Below, in pieces: positions 12,601-20,976 of a DNA stretch of 64,000 nucleotides (positions are counted from its first letter, which is position 1; each line of letters opens with the position of its first letter). This DNA is from Caprimulgus europaeus (taxonomy: Eukaryota; Chordata; Aves; Caprimulgiformes; Caprimulgidae): contig OU015540.1 of NCBI GenBank assembly GCA_907165065.1, positions 1,162,001-1,226,000 on the forward strand. Direction: 5' to 3'. The position numbers and the translations under genes are program-made. The notes beneath the pieces were generated by a model. The model saw only the letters and a program-made list of their open reading frames with translations, was not told the DNA's origin and ran no database searches.

Positions 12601-14888
12601 CTCAACCCTGTCAAGGTGGTCACGTTTTGACTGGCCAGTGCCACGCTGCACTTTCTGCACGTACAGAAAATCCTCTCTAGAATCCACGTGTTGTATCCAG
12701 AGTGTTTTTATTCGTTTTGGTATCCGAGGTGGCTGTGCCGTTGTTTGTCACAAGTGCTCCTTTCCTGTGTCACTTCACACCTTGTTACCTCCTTTCTGCC
12801 TGCAGCTGTGGCAGGGAGCACTTCATGCCTGCAGCTAAACTTGCAGGACACCTTTTGAACGGTACTTCAGGCAGGTCAGAGGTCCAGTAGGTACTGTGAG
12901 GTGCCAGGGAGAGCGCAGTGCCTCTGCTGCTTGGGTCTGTGCTGTCTCTTCTGAGGACAGGTTCATGTGGAACATTTGGAGTAAGAGAAAAATGCAGGAA
13001 GAATTTGGGAACTCACACGATTGCAGTTTATTCTTTTATGTAATACTGCTTCTATTAACAACTGTAAAAATGACTTAAAAAAAAATCTAAAGTTTAAATG
13101 AACTGACTTTAAATTACTTAAAATTTCATCTCTTTTAGAAACAGCAGTTAACACAGTGGAGGGGCATAGAGGAGACTGCTGATGTTATGAAACTTGGTTT
13201 CATGGGTCAGGGACTTATTTTAAGCACATGAATGTGAGGCTAAGTGAAAAGGTTTGGTTTTAAAGTAGCCCCAGTAATTATTTCTTCGTTGCTATCAGAG
13301 GTCTACTGAACAGTGATGGTCTTGCAGGCTTTCACTGGGTCTCACCCAGTAACCAGGATGACAGGGGCTTTCAAAATGAGAATGAGGGCTGGGGAGAGAA
13401 ATCTACTGAAAAGATTCCCCCAGGTGATGGTGTTTAACAAGTCCTGACAGCACTGGTGGTCTGTTCTGTGCCTTCTGGATGATTTAATTTCCCACTGAAA
13501 TGCTGTTTTAGCAGAATATGGAACTCCCCGAGACTCTGATACAAGACAGGGGAGGAAATGTGTAGTTCACACAAGAAAACACGAGCCCTGGAGTCATGTT
13601 TTTGGGAAAGTTGCAGCCATACAGATGCAAACACTGAGCTGCTCACTCAGTGCCAGGCCAGAACATGAAGAAGTCCCAGCTCCTGTATTAACCATATCAC
13701 TGAGTATGAAATTCCTGCCCGTTGTGTGAGGCTGGCTGGCACCCAGCCACGGGCTGGGAGAGGGGCAGGGCAGGCTGTGCTCCAACCTCAGTTCTGTGTC
13801 TGCTTTTGCATCTTCCGTGTCATTTAGCTCAGAAACTTTCAATTTGAACATTTATTAAGTAACTTCTGGGCTAATTTTAAGACTTAATGCTTGAGGTATG
13901 AGTCCAGGTGTTAATAGGCTGCCTGTCTATGCCACCTGTGTTTAAAAGCAAGGTATTCATTTGGATTCCTTATTGACTCAGGTGATCTGTGAGTTTGTTT
14001 GGAACAGCTGCTGGATGGCAGGAAGTGATGTCGTGGCATATTAGAAATTAGCTTGCCAAAATACTGACTTAATATGTCAGAATTTTTGACTGTTACAGAT
14101 TTTTTCAGTCTTCTAAACTACCAGGGCAGTCAGGCACCACAAGTGCAACATTTTGAGGTCCTTCTTGGACACTTTGGCTTGACCAAAATTCTCCTCCCCT
14201 TGGAAGAGGCAGAGAACGTGATGTTCCCTGTTTATAATACACAGGAAAGGGGTTTAATCTGCAGGATTAATTAATTCCTTTAATTCTTCCTCCTCTTGTG
14301 ACAGTGCCTCCTTTTGACACTGTACATGTTTTTATGGCTTCTGAAAGCCATTGGTGGCAGTTACCTGGCTGATGGTTTAGGTGCCAGGTTTTTTTGCTGA
14401 GTGACCACTGTTTGGGCGTGGAAGTCTGGAGTAAGGTATCGCTCTTCAGGGGCACTGAGGAATCTGGTACTAAATCGAACTTGCTCTCTTCCATTCTCCC
14501 CAGACAGACATTTTTCTTATGTACAAGACCACAGAGGTGTAGGAGAAGCAACTCAAACATAAGCTTTCTAGTTTGGCTTAGCCTTTTTGTGTCCATGTGT
14601 GCACGTGCACATATGTGCCAGCCCTCTGTTTGAAAAGCTTTTGTGGATCTTTCCTGTCCCTTTTCTTTCTAAGGAAATGCACCAGAACTGCACTAGTGAG
14701 TGAGATGTCACTGTCCAAACTGCTAAAATTGCTCTTCCATGGGTTTTTTTTGTGCAGACTCTAATTCCAGTGTTCAAGAACCACTTCAAAACCCTTCTGC
14801 AGAGCTTCTTACAGAGACAGCGAGCAAAGACCTGCACAACCACCTGACGCTCGATATTGACAACGATACGGAGAGCACTGCTCTGTAA
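313..14888 (+). CDS. ARHGAP17: ARHGAP17 (RICH1/nadrin), BAR-RhoGAP protein, 3' two thirds of gene
   Basis: Rho GTPase-activating protein that stimulates GTP hydrolysis on Cdc42/Rac at tight junctions and in exocytosis (family knowledge). Thirteen coding exons with GT-AG sites, all in phase: 313-381, 536-617, 2761-2888, 3275-3386, 3959-4040, 4490-4570, 5278-5391, 5727-5818, 5951-6107, 7310-7555, 8340-8503, 8912-9529, 14758-14888. They give about 691 residues: the end of the BAR domain (DQLAADMYNF, LLEAQADYHRKAL), a full RhoGAP domain, a Ser/Pro-rich tail and the C-terminus ESTAL, a PDZ ligand. Exons for the N-terminus lie left of the window. Near-identity over long stretches with the human protein as I remember it makes the call secure. 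No stops or frameshifts seen. The gene ends tail to tail with a minus-strand gene. Confidence 0.97.
1393..1443. repeat. Perfect AT-rich inverted repeat (hairpin/cruciform)
   Basis: Two 24-base arms, 1393-1416 and 1420-1443, are exact reverse complements separated by the 3-base loop AGA. The arms are about 80% A/T. It lies in the ARHGAP17 intron between exons 536-617 and 2761-2888. No transposon target duplication was recognised. A palindrome this perfect with so short a loop can extrude as a cruciform. Confidence 0.9.
1449..1505. repeat. Short AT-rich tandem repeat next to the hairpin
   Basis: About four irregular copies of a 12-14 base unit of the form AGAAAGATTATAT directly follow the perfect palindrome. 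Intronic, no coding potential. Confidence 0.7.
2761..5818 (+). CDS. ARHGAP17: ARHGAP17 RhoGAP-domain exons
   Basis: Six exons (2761-2888, 3275-3386, 3959-4040, 4490-4570, 5278-5391, 5727-5818) encode the catalytic RhoGAP domain. It starts around FGTPLEEHLKRSGREI. The arginine finger is in GLFRIAAGASK (Arg codon 3284-3286), followed by LKSYLRELPEPLM, KFLAKLAQNSDVNKM, and SNIAIVLGPNLLW with the conserved Asn/Pro of the GAP fold. The domain ends near EPIIQHADWFFPG. All family signature residues I can check are present, so it should be an active GAP. Confidence 0.95.
5951..8503 (+). CDS. ARHGAP17: ARHGAP17 exons between the GAP domain and the proline-rich tail
   Basis: Exons 5951-6107, 7310-7555 and 8340-8503 encode a low-complexity Ser/Thr/Pro/Asn linker. 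Conserved islands include SGAFVAIPAVNSNH, GTLERKRPVSM, MEGDLLKKESFG and NRKHTSPAFQPPLPPT. The last exon ends in MRRAVKKP, completed across the junction to 8912. Codon phase is kept across all three junctions. Confidence 0.92.
7733..7800. repeat. 25-bp direct repeat, two copies
   Basis: Copies at 7733-7757 and 7776-7800 differ at one base (unit begins TGTTCCAGAA and ends CTTCTAAAAT), with start points 43 bases apart. Located in the ARHGAP17 intron after exon 7310-7555. Probably a recent local duplication. Confidence 0.85.
8912..9529 (+). CDS. ARHGAP17: ARHGAP17 long proline-rich exon
   Basis: A single 618-bp exon encodes about 206 residues dominated by Pro, Ser and Gln, with several SH3-type PxxP stretches (PAPAPPKPANPPP, PPQTPTPPDTPPLGK, LPRPRPIPKPRNRPSVPP). 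In the family this region binds SH3 proteins such as CIP4/TRIP10. In mammals about 78 residues of this region are skipped in the short isoform, beginning at VKKPAPAPP as I recall. Here that start falls exactly at the exon's acceptor, but I see no obvious internal donor, so isoform structure may differ. Confidence 0.92.
9530..14757 (+). other. ARHGAP17: ARHGAP17 last intron (5.2 kb)
   Basis: Bounded by a GTGAGT donor and a pyrimidine-rich TGTGCAG acceptor. I see no recognisable exon, CR1 or RNA gene inside. Open frames here are all short and lack splice or homology support. It contains the small tandem array at 11095-11170, and a C/A-rich run with CCCCAAAAAACCCC near 11881-11920. Confidence 0.75.
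11095..11170. repeat. Short tandem repeat, 16-20 bp unit
   Basis: Four imperfect units of the form GCTGCTGGGGGCACTCA(CT) run head to tail; the last two are identical 16-mers GCTGTGGGCACTCACT. It lies in the last ARHGAP17 intron. Confidence 0.8.
14758..14888 (+). CDS. ARHGAP17: ARHGAP17 terminal coding exon with PDZ ligand
   Basis: The acceptor TTTTTTTGTGCAG precedes 43 codons and TAA (14886-14888). The end LDIDNDTESTAL is the conserved C-terminus, whose last residues STAL form a class I PDZ ligand. The exon follows an unusually long intron of 5.2 kb. Confidence 0.95.
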
Positions 14889-15675
14889 CAGAGACTCTCA
14901 CACTTCTGCAGGTTCCTCTCCTGGTGGGAAAACTGACAGACCCAACAGTGAAAAGCTTCTTTTGATGACATGGCAACACTGTGCAGAGCTGGGACTTGTG
15001 CCTCCCTGAGGAAGTGATTTAGCCATTCAGAAGAAGTTTAATGATCTGTGTCTCAACAATGGTTTTCAAAATCTTGGATGGAAGGAATTGATTACTGCAG
15101 AAACTTGCATAGGAAGCCTAATTGCTGCTAATACAGATGGTGTTAGCAGAAATTCCAGAAGAGCAAGCAGCAGAACGTTAGTTATTTAAAGTGCATGCAT
15201 TATGGAAATAATCTTTTTAATGTCACGGTTAGACTTTATTTCTAGTTCTTAGACATTACAAGGAGATGCCTTCCCAGAGACATTCCCACACTGATTTGCT
15301 GCAGATTCTTTTTAAAACCTGAACCAAAAAATGCCAGAGTGCTGGTGGTGACTGCTGGTTATCAGTCACCTTGTCAAAACTGTGGATGTATTCTAGTGCC
15401 TTGGAGGACTGTCAGACTGTAGAAGAAAACTTACTGTATCTTTAATCATTTCATTGCTACTTAATGATCAGTACTTAATACTTATTTCATAGTTATTTGT
15501 ATTAACCAAGCCTGCTTTTGTTTATGTGGAACTGGCACCTGTTTCCCCATGAAGCTGTGGAAGTGGTTTTTGTGCTTTCATTGCAAACGGTTGAGTTTGG
15601 AAGAACTTTGAGACAGCTGTTTGGAGTAGTCAGTTGGGTGAGCATTTATAAAATTAAAGATTCTTTTGTCAACTT
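14889..15675 (+). other. ARHGAP17: ARHGAP17 3'UTR
   Basis: An AT-rich, stop-dense tail of about 0.8 kb runs from the TAA to the first good polyadenylation hexamer, ATTAAA at 15653-15658. The cleavage point is inferred to be about 10-25 bases after the hexamer. It runs head-on into the 3'UTR of the minus-strand BLUF-like gene. Confidence 0.7.
15653..15658 (+). terminator. ARHGAP17: ATTAAA polyadenylation signal of ARHGAP17
   Basis: This is the commonest variant hexamer. It is followed within about 30 bases by T-rich sequence, and no better signal lies between the stop codon and this point. It sits only 26 bases before the opposing signal of the minus-strand gene. Confidence 0.65.
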
Positions 15676-15683
15676 AAGGCATC

Positions 15684-15689
15684 TTTATT
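15684..15689 (-). terminator. AATAAA polyadenylation signal of the minus-strand BLUF-like gene
   Basis: The plus strand reads TTTATT, giving a canonical AATAAA on the minus strand about 195 bases after the TGA at 15887-15885. Inferred cleavage is near 15665-15675, inside or at the end of the ARHGAP17 3'UTR. Confidence 0.7.
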
Positions 15690-15884
15690 AAGTTTGTGAG
15701 TAACACTGCTTCCAGTGGACGTGGAAGGCTACACAGTCGGTCCCTGGGCTTTGTAGCTGTGCAGCTTGTTCTTGCAAGGACTGCAGCAGGGGCTTGCTGG
15801 GGATGAATCTGGTCCTTTATGTGTAGGGTCATGTTAAACACAGATGAGTCCAGCTGCAAAGAGGAACGCTAGATACAGCCTGGA

Positions 15885-18800
15885 TCATGCAGAGAAGTGA
15901 GATGGAACAGGCCACACCATTTCTGCAAAGGAGAGGGAGGGAGGGGAAGCTAGTCAGTTGAGGTAATGCTTATACAGGTAGTTGAATTAATTTACTTAAA
16001 CCCTAAATTCCTTAATACTCCATAATACATTTTATTGAATTATTAAAATAGACCTTAGGCTTAACTATAAAATAAAACTGCATTTCATAAAAGTCTCAAC
16101 AAGACAGATTGCACTTGGTGATATAAATATATTTTAGTTGCTGTCTCGTTGGTGCCCCAGTTTGAAATCCCAGTGGCTGCCCAGTTGTTTCCTGTTCAGA
16201 CATCTCTCAACAGGAAGATGACCCCCGTTAGTGGTGTGGACCTGCTTTCCTCTGTCACTACACCAGCACTGTTACAAACTCCTGTCACCCCAAGTGCAGT
16301 GTTAGGAGACAGAAATTCTAGTGCTGTTCCTAAACTTGATGTTTCCCCCTCAAGCTGTCTGCAGTGTACCTGAATCCAGGGCAGGCTGTGCAGGACTTAA
16401 ATAAATTCTCAGAAAATCTTCTGGACTTGCACATTCTCCAGCGTTGTGCAGACAGTCAATTGTCTCTGCCGGGATCAGCAGCTCAGGTGCAGGTGTGTGT
16501 ACACTCTCATTCGTATCCTCGTGGTCATCCTTGATAATGAACAGCAAATTTCAGTGCAGTTACAATAAGAGCACAGAGCTGTGACACTGTTAAAGGTGAG
16601 GAAATCGGCTCTTCTCTACCAAACAGCTGTATCCTCTGTCCTAGCAGAGCACAGCAGTGGCAGGTACCAGCTTCATGGGGGACTTTTCACCTGGCTTTAA
16701 GCTGTGTTGGTGCAGTTGATTAGTTCAATCAAATGGCTGCACAAAATAACCCTACAGAGGTCTAGAAAGAAACTTGGAATAAAACAATTGAGGTTTTGTA
16801 GTGCTTTAACTCTGCTTCTGGAGTCCCCTCGGGTGGATGTGCTTGTAAACTCTGCTTGGGAGGCAAGTGCAGCTGCTTGCTGCTGTGGTTTGGGGGGATT
16901 TACGGGGTAAATTTCTTACAGCAGTTGTTTGAAGTTTACCTCAACACTTTGCATGCAGGCTGCCAGTTTGAGGAGGAGGGTGAGGCACTCCGTGACCGCC
17001 TCTGCCGTGGACTGGGATTGCGTCTGGCCGTGGGGACTTGTCACGGGAGATGTTCCTGCTGCCACATACCAGTCCGGGAACAGTCTGGTGGGGATGTTAT
17101 GTGCCACCACTAAAACTTTAATTTCCTGGAGTAAAGCCCTGTGTGGAGAGAGAGTGAATTCCATCCTAATGTGCAGCAAGGAGTTTTTATCAGATGGTCA
17201 AGTTTCATAAAGTACAGAGTGAGCTGTTTGCATTCCTGGAGCGGTGTCTGCACGCAGCGCCGTGCGCCCTCCCACCCCGCCAGCACAAACCTTCTCTGAC
17301 TGCACTGTGATGCTGCTGTGTGGGGGTCCTGAGTGGACTGGTTGGTGTGATGGCAAGAAATAAGCAAAAGAGCAGTGGGGATTTAATAAGCAAAGGCAGC
17401 AGTGTGATGGCAGCTTGCTTTGATAGGAGTTGCATTCCCAGCAAAGAAAACGATGCAGGTTTCATGAACCTGGATTTCAGGGAATTAACACAGGGCCCTG
17501 GTTAAGGTAAAGACAATAACTGGCTGAACTCAGTGGGACTGGTTAGATAGTGCTGAAAGGGCAGGCAGCAGGCTGGAAGGCAGTGACCAATACTCTAAAG
17601 ATAACTTTTGGAATTCCAGTGCATACATCTACAAGTGTTTCCAAGGCAGGGTGCAGAAATCATACAGCACATTCCTAAGGAAGGAATTTTCCTGTTTTCT
17701 GAAACCTCTGAAGGCTGCTGGCAGTTGGAGGATTGATGTCTTGAAGATGGACTCCAAGGCAGAAGGTGGAGCAAGAGCCTGCTGACCACATCCAGAAATG
17801 ATGGGTCATGTTAGCTGGAAAATGTCAGCTCTTCTGTGCTCAGCAGGTATTTGATGGGAGAACAAGGCTGGTACCATTGTATTTCATGTTCAGTTCAACC
17901 TTAAGCATTCTCCCACCTTGGCTAAAATTTAGTTTCATCTAAATGAATGGAATACTTACCCATGACCTTGACTTTGGAGAGAAGCTAATTCTTGGATGAT
18001 GAGATGGATGGTGCTACTGCAAGACTGCAGAGGAAAGGGTAGGCTTGTTACAGAATTGCATATTACAAACTAATTTGTGAATATAAATATAATTAATCAG
18101 CTGCCCTGCATGGGCTTTCCCTGTGAGCCACAGGTGCTGAGAACAGCGCACGCTGTTCCTGTTAGGTCTGAGGGAACCTGTCAGCTAAATCTGCCAGAAT
18201 AACGTTGTGGGGCAGTTACATGAAACATTGGGTGGGCAAATCCCAGAGGTAAGCACCTGAACCCCCCAGGTCTTTAAGCCTCTATCTGGAGTGAGAGATG
18301 TTACACATTTGTAGTTATCTGGATCTGACCAGATTTGTACAAAGATGAATCAAAGTTACTTGATCCCCCCAGGAATTTACATAACTTACCTCCACAACAT
18401 GACAAATATAGTTGGGATGGAGCAGTAGCAGACCCGACACTTGTTCTGTAGAGTGGTCTTCTAATACATCTTCAAACAATCTTCTGTGATAACCTTGTTC
18501 CAAAAGAGAAACTGGCAGTTTGGCAAACACTTCAGAGCGATAGGTGCTGCAAGTCAGCGTTGTGTGCTCTGTTCTGTGTTCTCTCTGCTGCCACACACAG
18601 CAGAGTCACAGATTGTGCTTTTAATATTCAGAAGAAACATGAAAGCACTGCTGCCATGGGGATCTCTCCTGACGTGCAGCAATGCCATTCACCTTAGCTC
18701 CAAAAATTGCCCCAAAACCTGCACGGTTTCAGGTGCTGAAGTCTTAAATTCCTATTAGTGTTTGTTTACTCTAAAGATGTTGTTACAGCTTGTTGCTGTA

Positions 18801-19916
18801 AATACAAACGTGGAGCACTGCAGAAGCCGGACATGTGCAATTGACATGAATCTATAATTGACATGAGCTGGTACAGGTTGGGCTTTTAAAAAAAAAAAGT
18901 CTTAACGTGTGATTTCATCAGACAAAACATTTGATATACTTTAGTCACCTGAGAAAGTCATACTTGAAGTAAGTTGCAAAAACAGTACCAGACTTTATCT
19001 TTAAAGTCTCTCTCTCTCCCTTGGGGTGTCTTAATAGTTGTGTTTTATCGGCTCAAGGATTTGTTAAACTCTATATATCGTTTAACAAAACAGTATTATC
19101 TCTTATGAGCTGCTAGAAGGTGTATCCAGAGGAGGCAACGGAGCTGGGGAAGGGTCTGGAGCACAAGTGTGCTGAGTTCCCGGCTGAGGGAACTGGGGGT
19201 GCTGAGCCTGGAGAAAAGGAGGCTGAGGGGAGACCTTCTGGCTCTGTCCAAGTCCCTGACAGGAGGGTGCAGAGAGGTGGGGGTGGGTCTGTTCAACCAA
19301 GGACCAAGGGACAGGACAAGAGGAAATGGGCTCCAGTTGTGGCCAGGGCAGTTGAGATGGGATGTGAGGAAGAATTTCTGTGCTGAAAGGGTTCTGAGGC
19401 ACTGGAAGGGGTTGCCCAGGGCAGTGGTGGAGTCCCCATCCCTGGAGGGATTGAAGAGTCGTGTAGACACAGTGCTGAGGGACATGGGTCAGTCGGGGAC
19501 TGGTCAGTGTTGGGTTCGTGGTTGGACTCGATGAGCTTAAAGGGCTTTTCCGATCCAGGTTATCTCGAAGCCCCTTCCCGCCGCTCTCGCACACCGCGGG
19601 GGTCCCGGCAGCGGCTTTACCGGGGCCGCGCGTCCCCTCCCGGCCGCTACACCCACCTGCCACCTCCGCCGCCGCCACCCCCTCGCCCAGCCGGGCCACC
19701 ACCAGCAGCCGGTGGAGCAGGAACCGGCCCTGCGGAGAGGGGAGAACCGCTCTCACCGCCCGCCCCTGGGCGGGGAGCCCCGGCCCGACCCCGGCCCCGC
19801 CGCCTCCCCCGCACCTGGGCACCGCGGCCCTGCCGCACGCTCAGCAGGTTCTGCCGCCGCAGCGCCGCCGGCTCCGGCGAGTGCGGCCGCCTCAGCGCCG
19901 GGGCCGGCTTCGACAT
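15885..19916 (-). CDS. BLUF-like (TEX47-like) protein, five supported exons plus a probable first exon
   Basis: Exons (minus): 18546-18390, 18024-17960, 17138-16940, 16529-16370, 15922-15885 join in phase and end at TGA. A probable start exon 19916-19815 (ATG, 34 codons) lies in the CpG island, but its phase does not match the next exon, so at least one exon is missing. The core reads like a BLUF fold: VSGLLLLHPNYICHVVE matches the gItGlLlY...FLQvLEG strand-turn-strand, and PTRLFPDWYVA matches the terminal R-x-F-x-x-W motif. The C-terminal half (TECLTLLLKLA, PELLIPAETIDCLHNAG, FLRIYLSP) resembles vertebrate TEX47 as far as I remember it. The usual flavin-contacting Gln is His here. Function unknown; testis expression is a guess from the family. 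The acceptor of 16529-16370 (ATCAAG) is weak. Confidence 0.78.
16940..17138 (-). CDS. BLUF-like gene, exon with terminal BLUF motif
   Basis: The 199-bp exon (acceptor CCACACAG, donor GAG/GTAAAC) encodes ALLQEIKVLVVAHNIPTRLFPDWYVA followed by a Ser/Thr/Gln linker and a helix TECLTLLLKLAACMQSVE. The R-x-F-x-x-W pattern is the BLUF family C-terminal signature. It joins the previous 65-bp exon through a split Gly codon. Confidence 0.82.
18390..18546 (-). CDS. BLUF-like gene, exon with beta-turn-beta core
   Basis: The 157-bp exon (one base plus 52 codons) is bounded by acceptor GACTTGCAG and donor GAG/GTAAGT. It encodes YRSEVFAKLPVSLLEQGYHR, a helix LFEDVLEDHS and the BLUF-like strand pair VSGLLLLHPNYICHVVE. 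Exact phase-0 joining to the next exon (SCSSTIHLIIQEL) supports both. Confidence 0.82.
19117..19559 (+). mobile_element. CR1 LINE, 3'-terminal fragment
   Basis: A 5'-truncated CR1 whose 3' region ends in GTTGGACTCGATGAGCTTAAAGGGC; recognisable segments include CAGAGGAGGCAACGGAGCT and GGGACAGGACAAGAGGAAAT. The usual terminal 8-mer tail is lost at the CpG-island edge. It lies in the first intron of the BLUF-like gene, antisense to it. Copies of the same subfamily occur at 49030, 50861 and 58549 on the minus strand. Confidence 0.88.
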
Positions 19917-20400
19917 GGCCGCTGGCTCTGGGGCCGCGAGGGGCCGCGCGGAGCCCGAGGCCTCGGGCAGCCCCAGCCCCGCAGAGGCCGGGCGGGCGGG
20001 GAGCGGCTCTCGCCCTTCCATCGGTTTCATCTGCAGCTACACAGAGCCCGGCGCCAGGGGAGGCCGAATCCCGGCGCCGGCACAGCCCGGCCCGCCTGCT
20101 CCCCGGGGAGGGACGTTTGGGGAAGGGACGGCAGTCGGTGGTCCCGGCCGAGGGTAGTCGCAGCCTGGCAGCGCTGGCAGGACAGCTGAGGGGTGACGGG
20201 GGGCGAGGGGTCCCGCCAGGCCCTGCACTGCCCTCGCCCCCGGCAGTGCCTGATGGGTTTGGGCCGGTTTAGCTCCTTCAGGTGTCCCCGGTGACATTTT
20301 TGGGGCAGTTTCCACTTGGGCGCTGGCGTTGGCCGGTGTCAGCTCGCTGGCCAGCCCCGCCATGGCAGCGCCGTGCTGCGTGGGGCGGCTGTGAGATGGG
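19560..20400 (-). promoter_or_regulatory. CpG island, likely promoter of the BLUF-like gene
   Basis: Roughly 0.8 kb of very G+C-rich DNA dense in CpG (runs such as CCGCCGCCGCC) contrasts sharply with flanks at about 40-45% G+C. The candidate start codon CAT (minus ATG at 19916-19914) is inside it, followed by a CAG/GTGCGG donor at 19815. The 3' end of SLC5A11 lies only about 0.5-1.0 kb upstream of it. Its left edge coincides with the end of a CR1 copy. Bidirectional activity is possible but no plus-strand transcript is supported. Confidence 0.65.
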
Positions 20401-20701
20401 GAGGCTGCGAGAGTGACGTTAACTCAGCACAAACTCACTGAACTCATCAGCGAGCACTAATTGCACACAGGCTTCTGCCCGCTGTGCTGATGGAGGAAGC
20501 CACCCCAGCACGTCCAGGGCGATGGGGACACGGCTCGCTGGTCCCGCGTCACGTCGTGGGGCACTCACCCCTCGGGGTAGAGGAGCTGAACCGAAAGGGG
20601 AACCAAGTGCTTGTAGCTGGTGATAGAGTCATAAATAGGAACAGAATCCAGACTTCCTGAATTCCAGGCAGTGCTCTAACCCCAAAGAGCTTAATTAAAT
20701 A

Positions 20702-20707
20702 TTTAAT
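20702..20707 (-). terminator. SLC5A11: Candidate SLC5A11 polyadenylation signal
   Basis: The minus strand reads ATTAAA about 270 bases after the TAG stop. No canonical AATAAA was seen on this strand between 20976 and 20700, so this is the best but weak candidate. Confidence 0.35.
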
Positions 20708-20976
20708 ACAACCAAACAAACCTCTTCTGCTCAGCTGCCTGCCTCAGCTCTCCCCGTGGCCAGTTGGGGTCTGACGGTGCCGGTGCCGAGCGCTCAGCAC
20801 CTTTCACAGCCAGGCCCCTGTTAGAAATACTGGAAGGATTAAGAAGGAGGGTCTGTCTTCTTAAATAAAGAAATAAAATTTAGAAAGCGTTAAAAATTAC
20901 ATTAACCCTCTGCTAATTATTATTATTTACACCAATTAAAATTAGTTGATGTCATCTGGAATCCGAGAGCCAACTG

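Noticed and set aside
16149-16373. 74-codon plus-strand frame after the ARHGAP17 3'UTR
   Set aside because: It lies over the 3' part of the minus-strand BLUF-like gene, has no splice or promoter context, and its protein is unremarkable.
17595-17789. Possible extra exon of the BLUF-like gene
   Set aside because: The exons at 17960-18024 and 16940-17138 join directly in phase through a Gly codon, and none of the three frames here gives a convincing protein.
19103-19822. 239-codon minus-strand frame
   Set aside because: It runs through the antisense strand of a CR1 fragment and the CpG island; the sequence is CR1 3' region, not a gene.
19507-20272. Several overlapping open frames of 180-220 codons on the plus strand in the CpG island
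   Set aside because: Stop codons are A+T-rich and scarce in such DNA; the predicted proteins are Pro/Ala/Gly/Arg repeats without domains or splice support.
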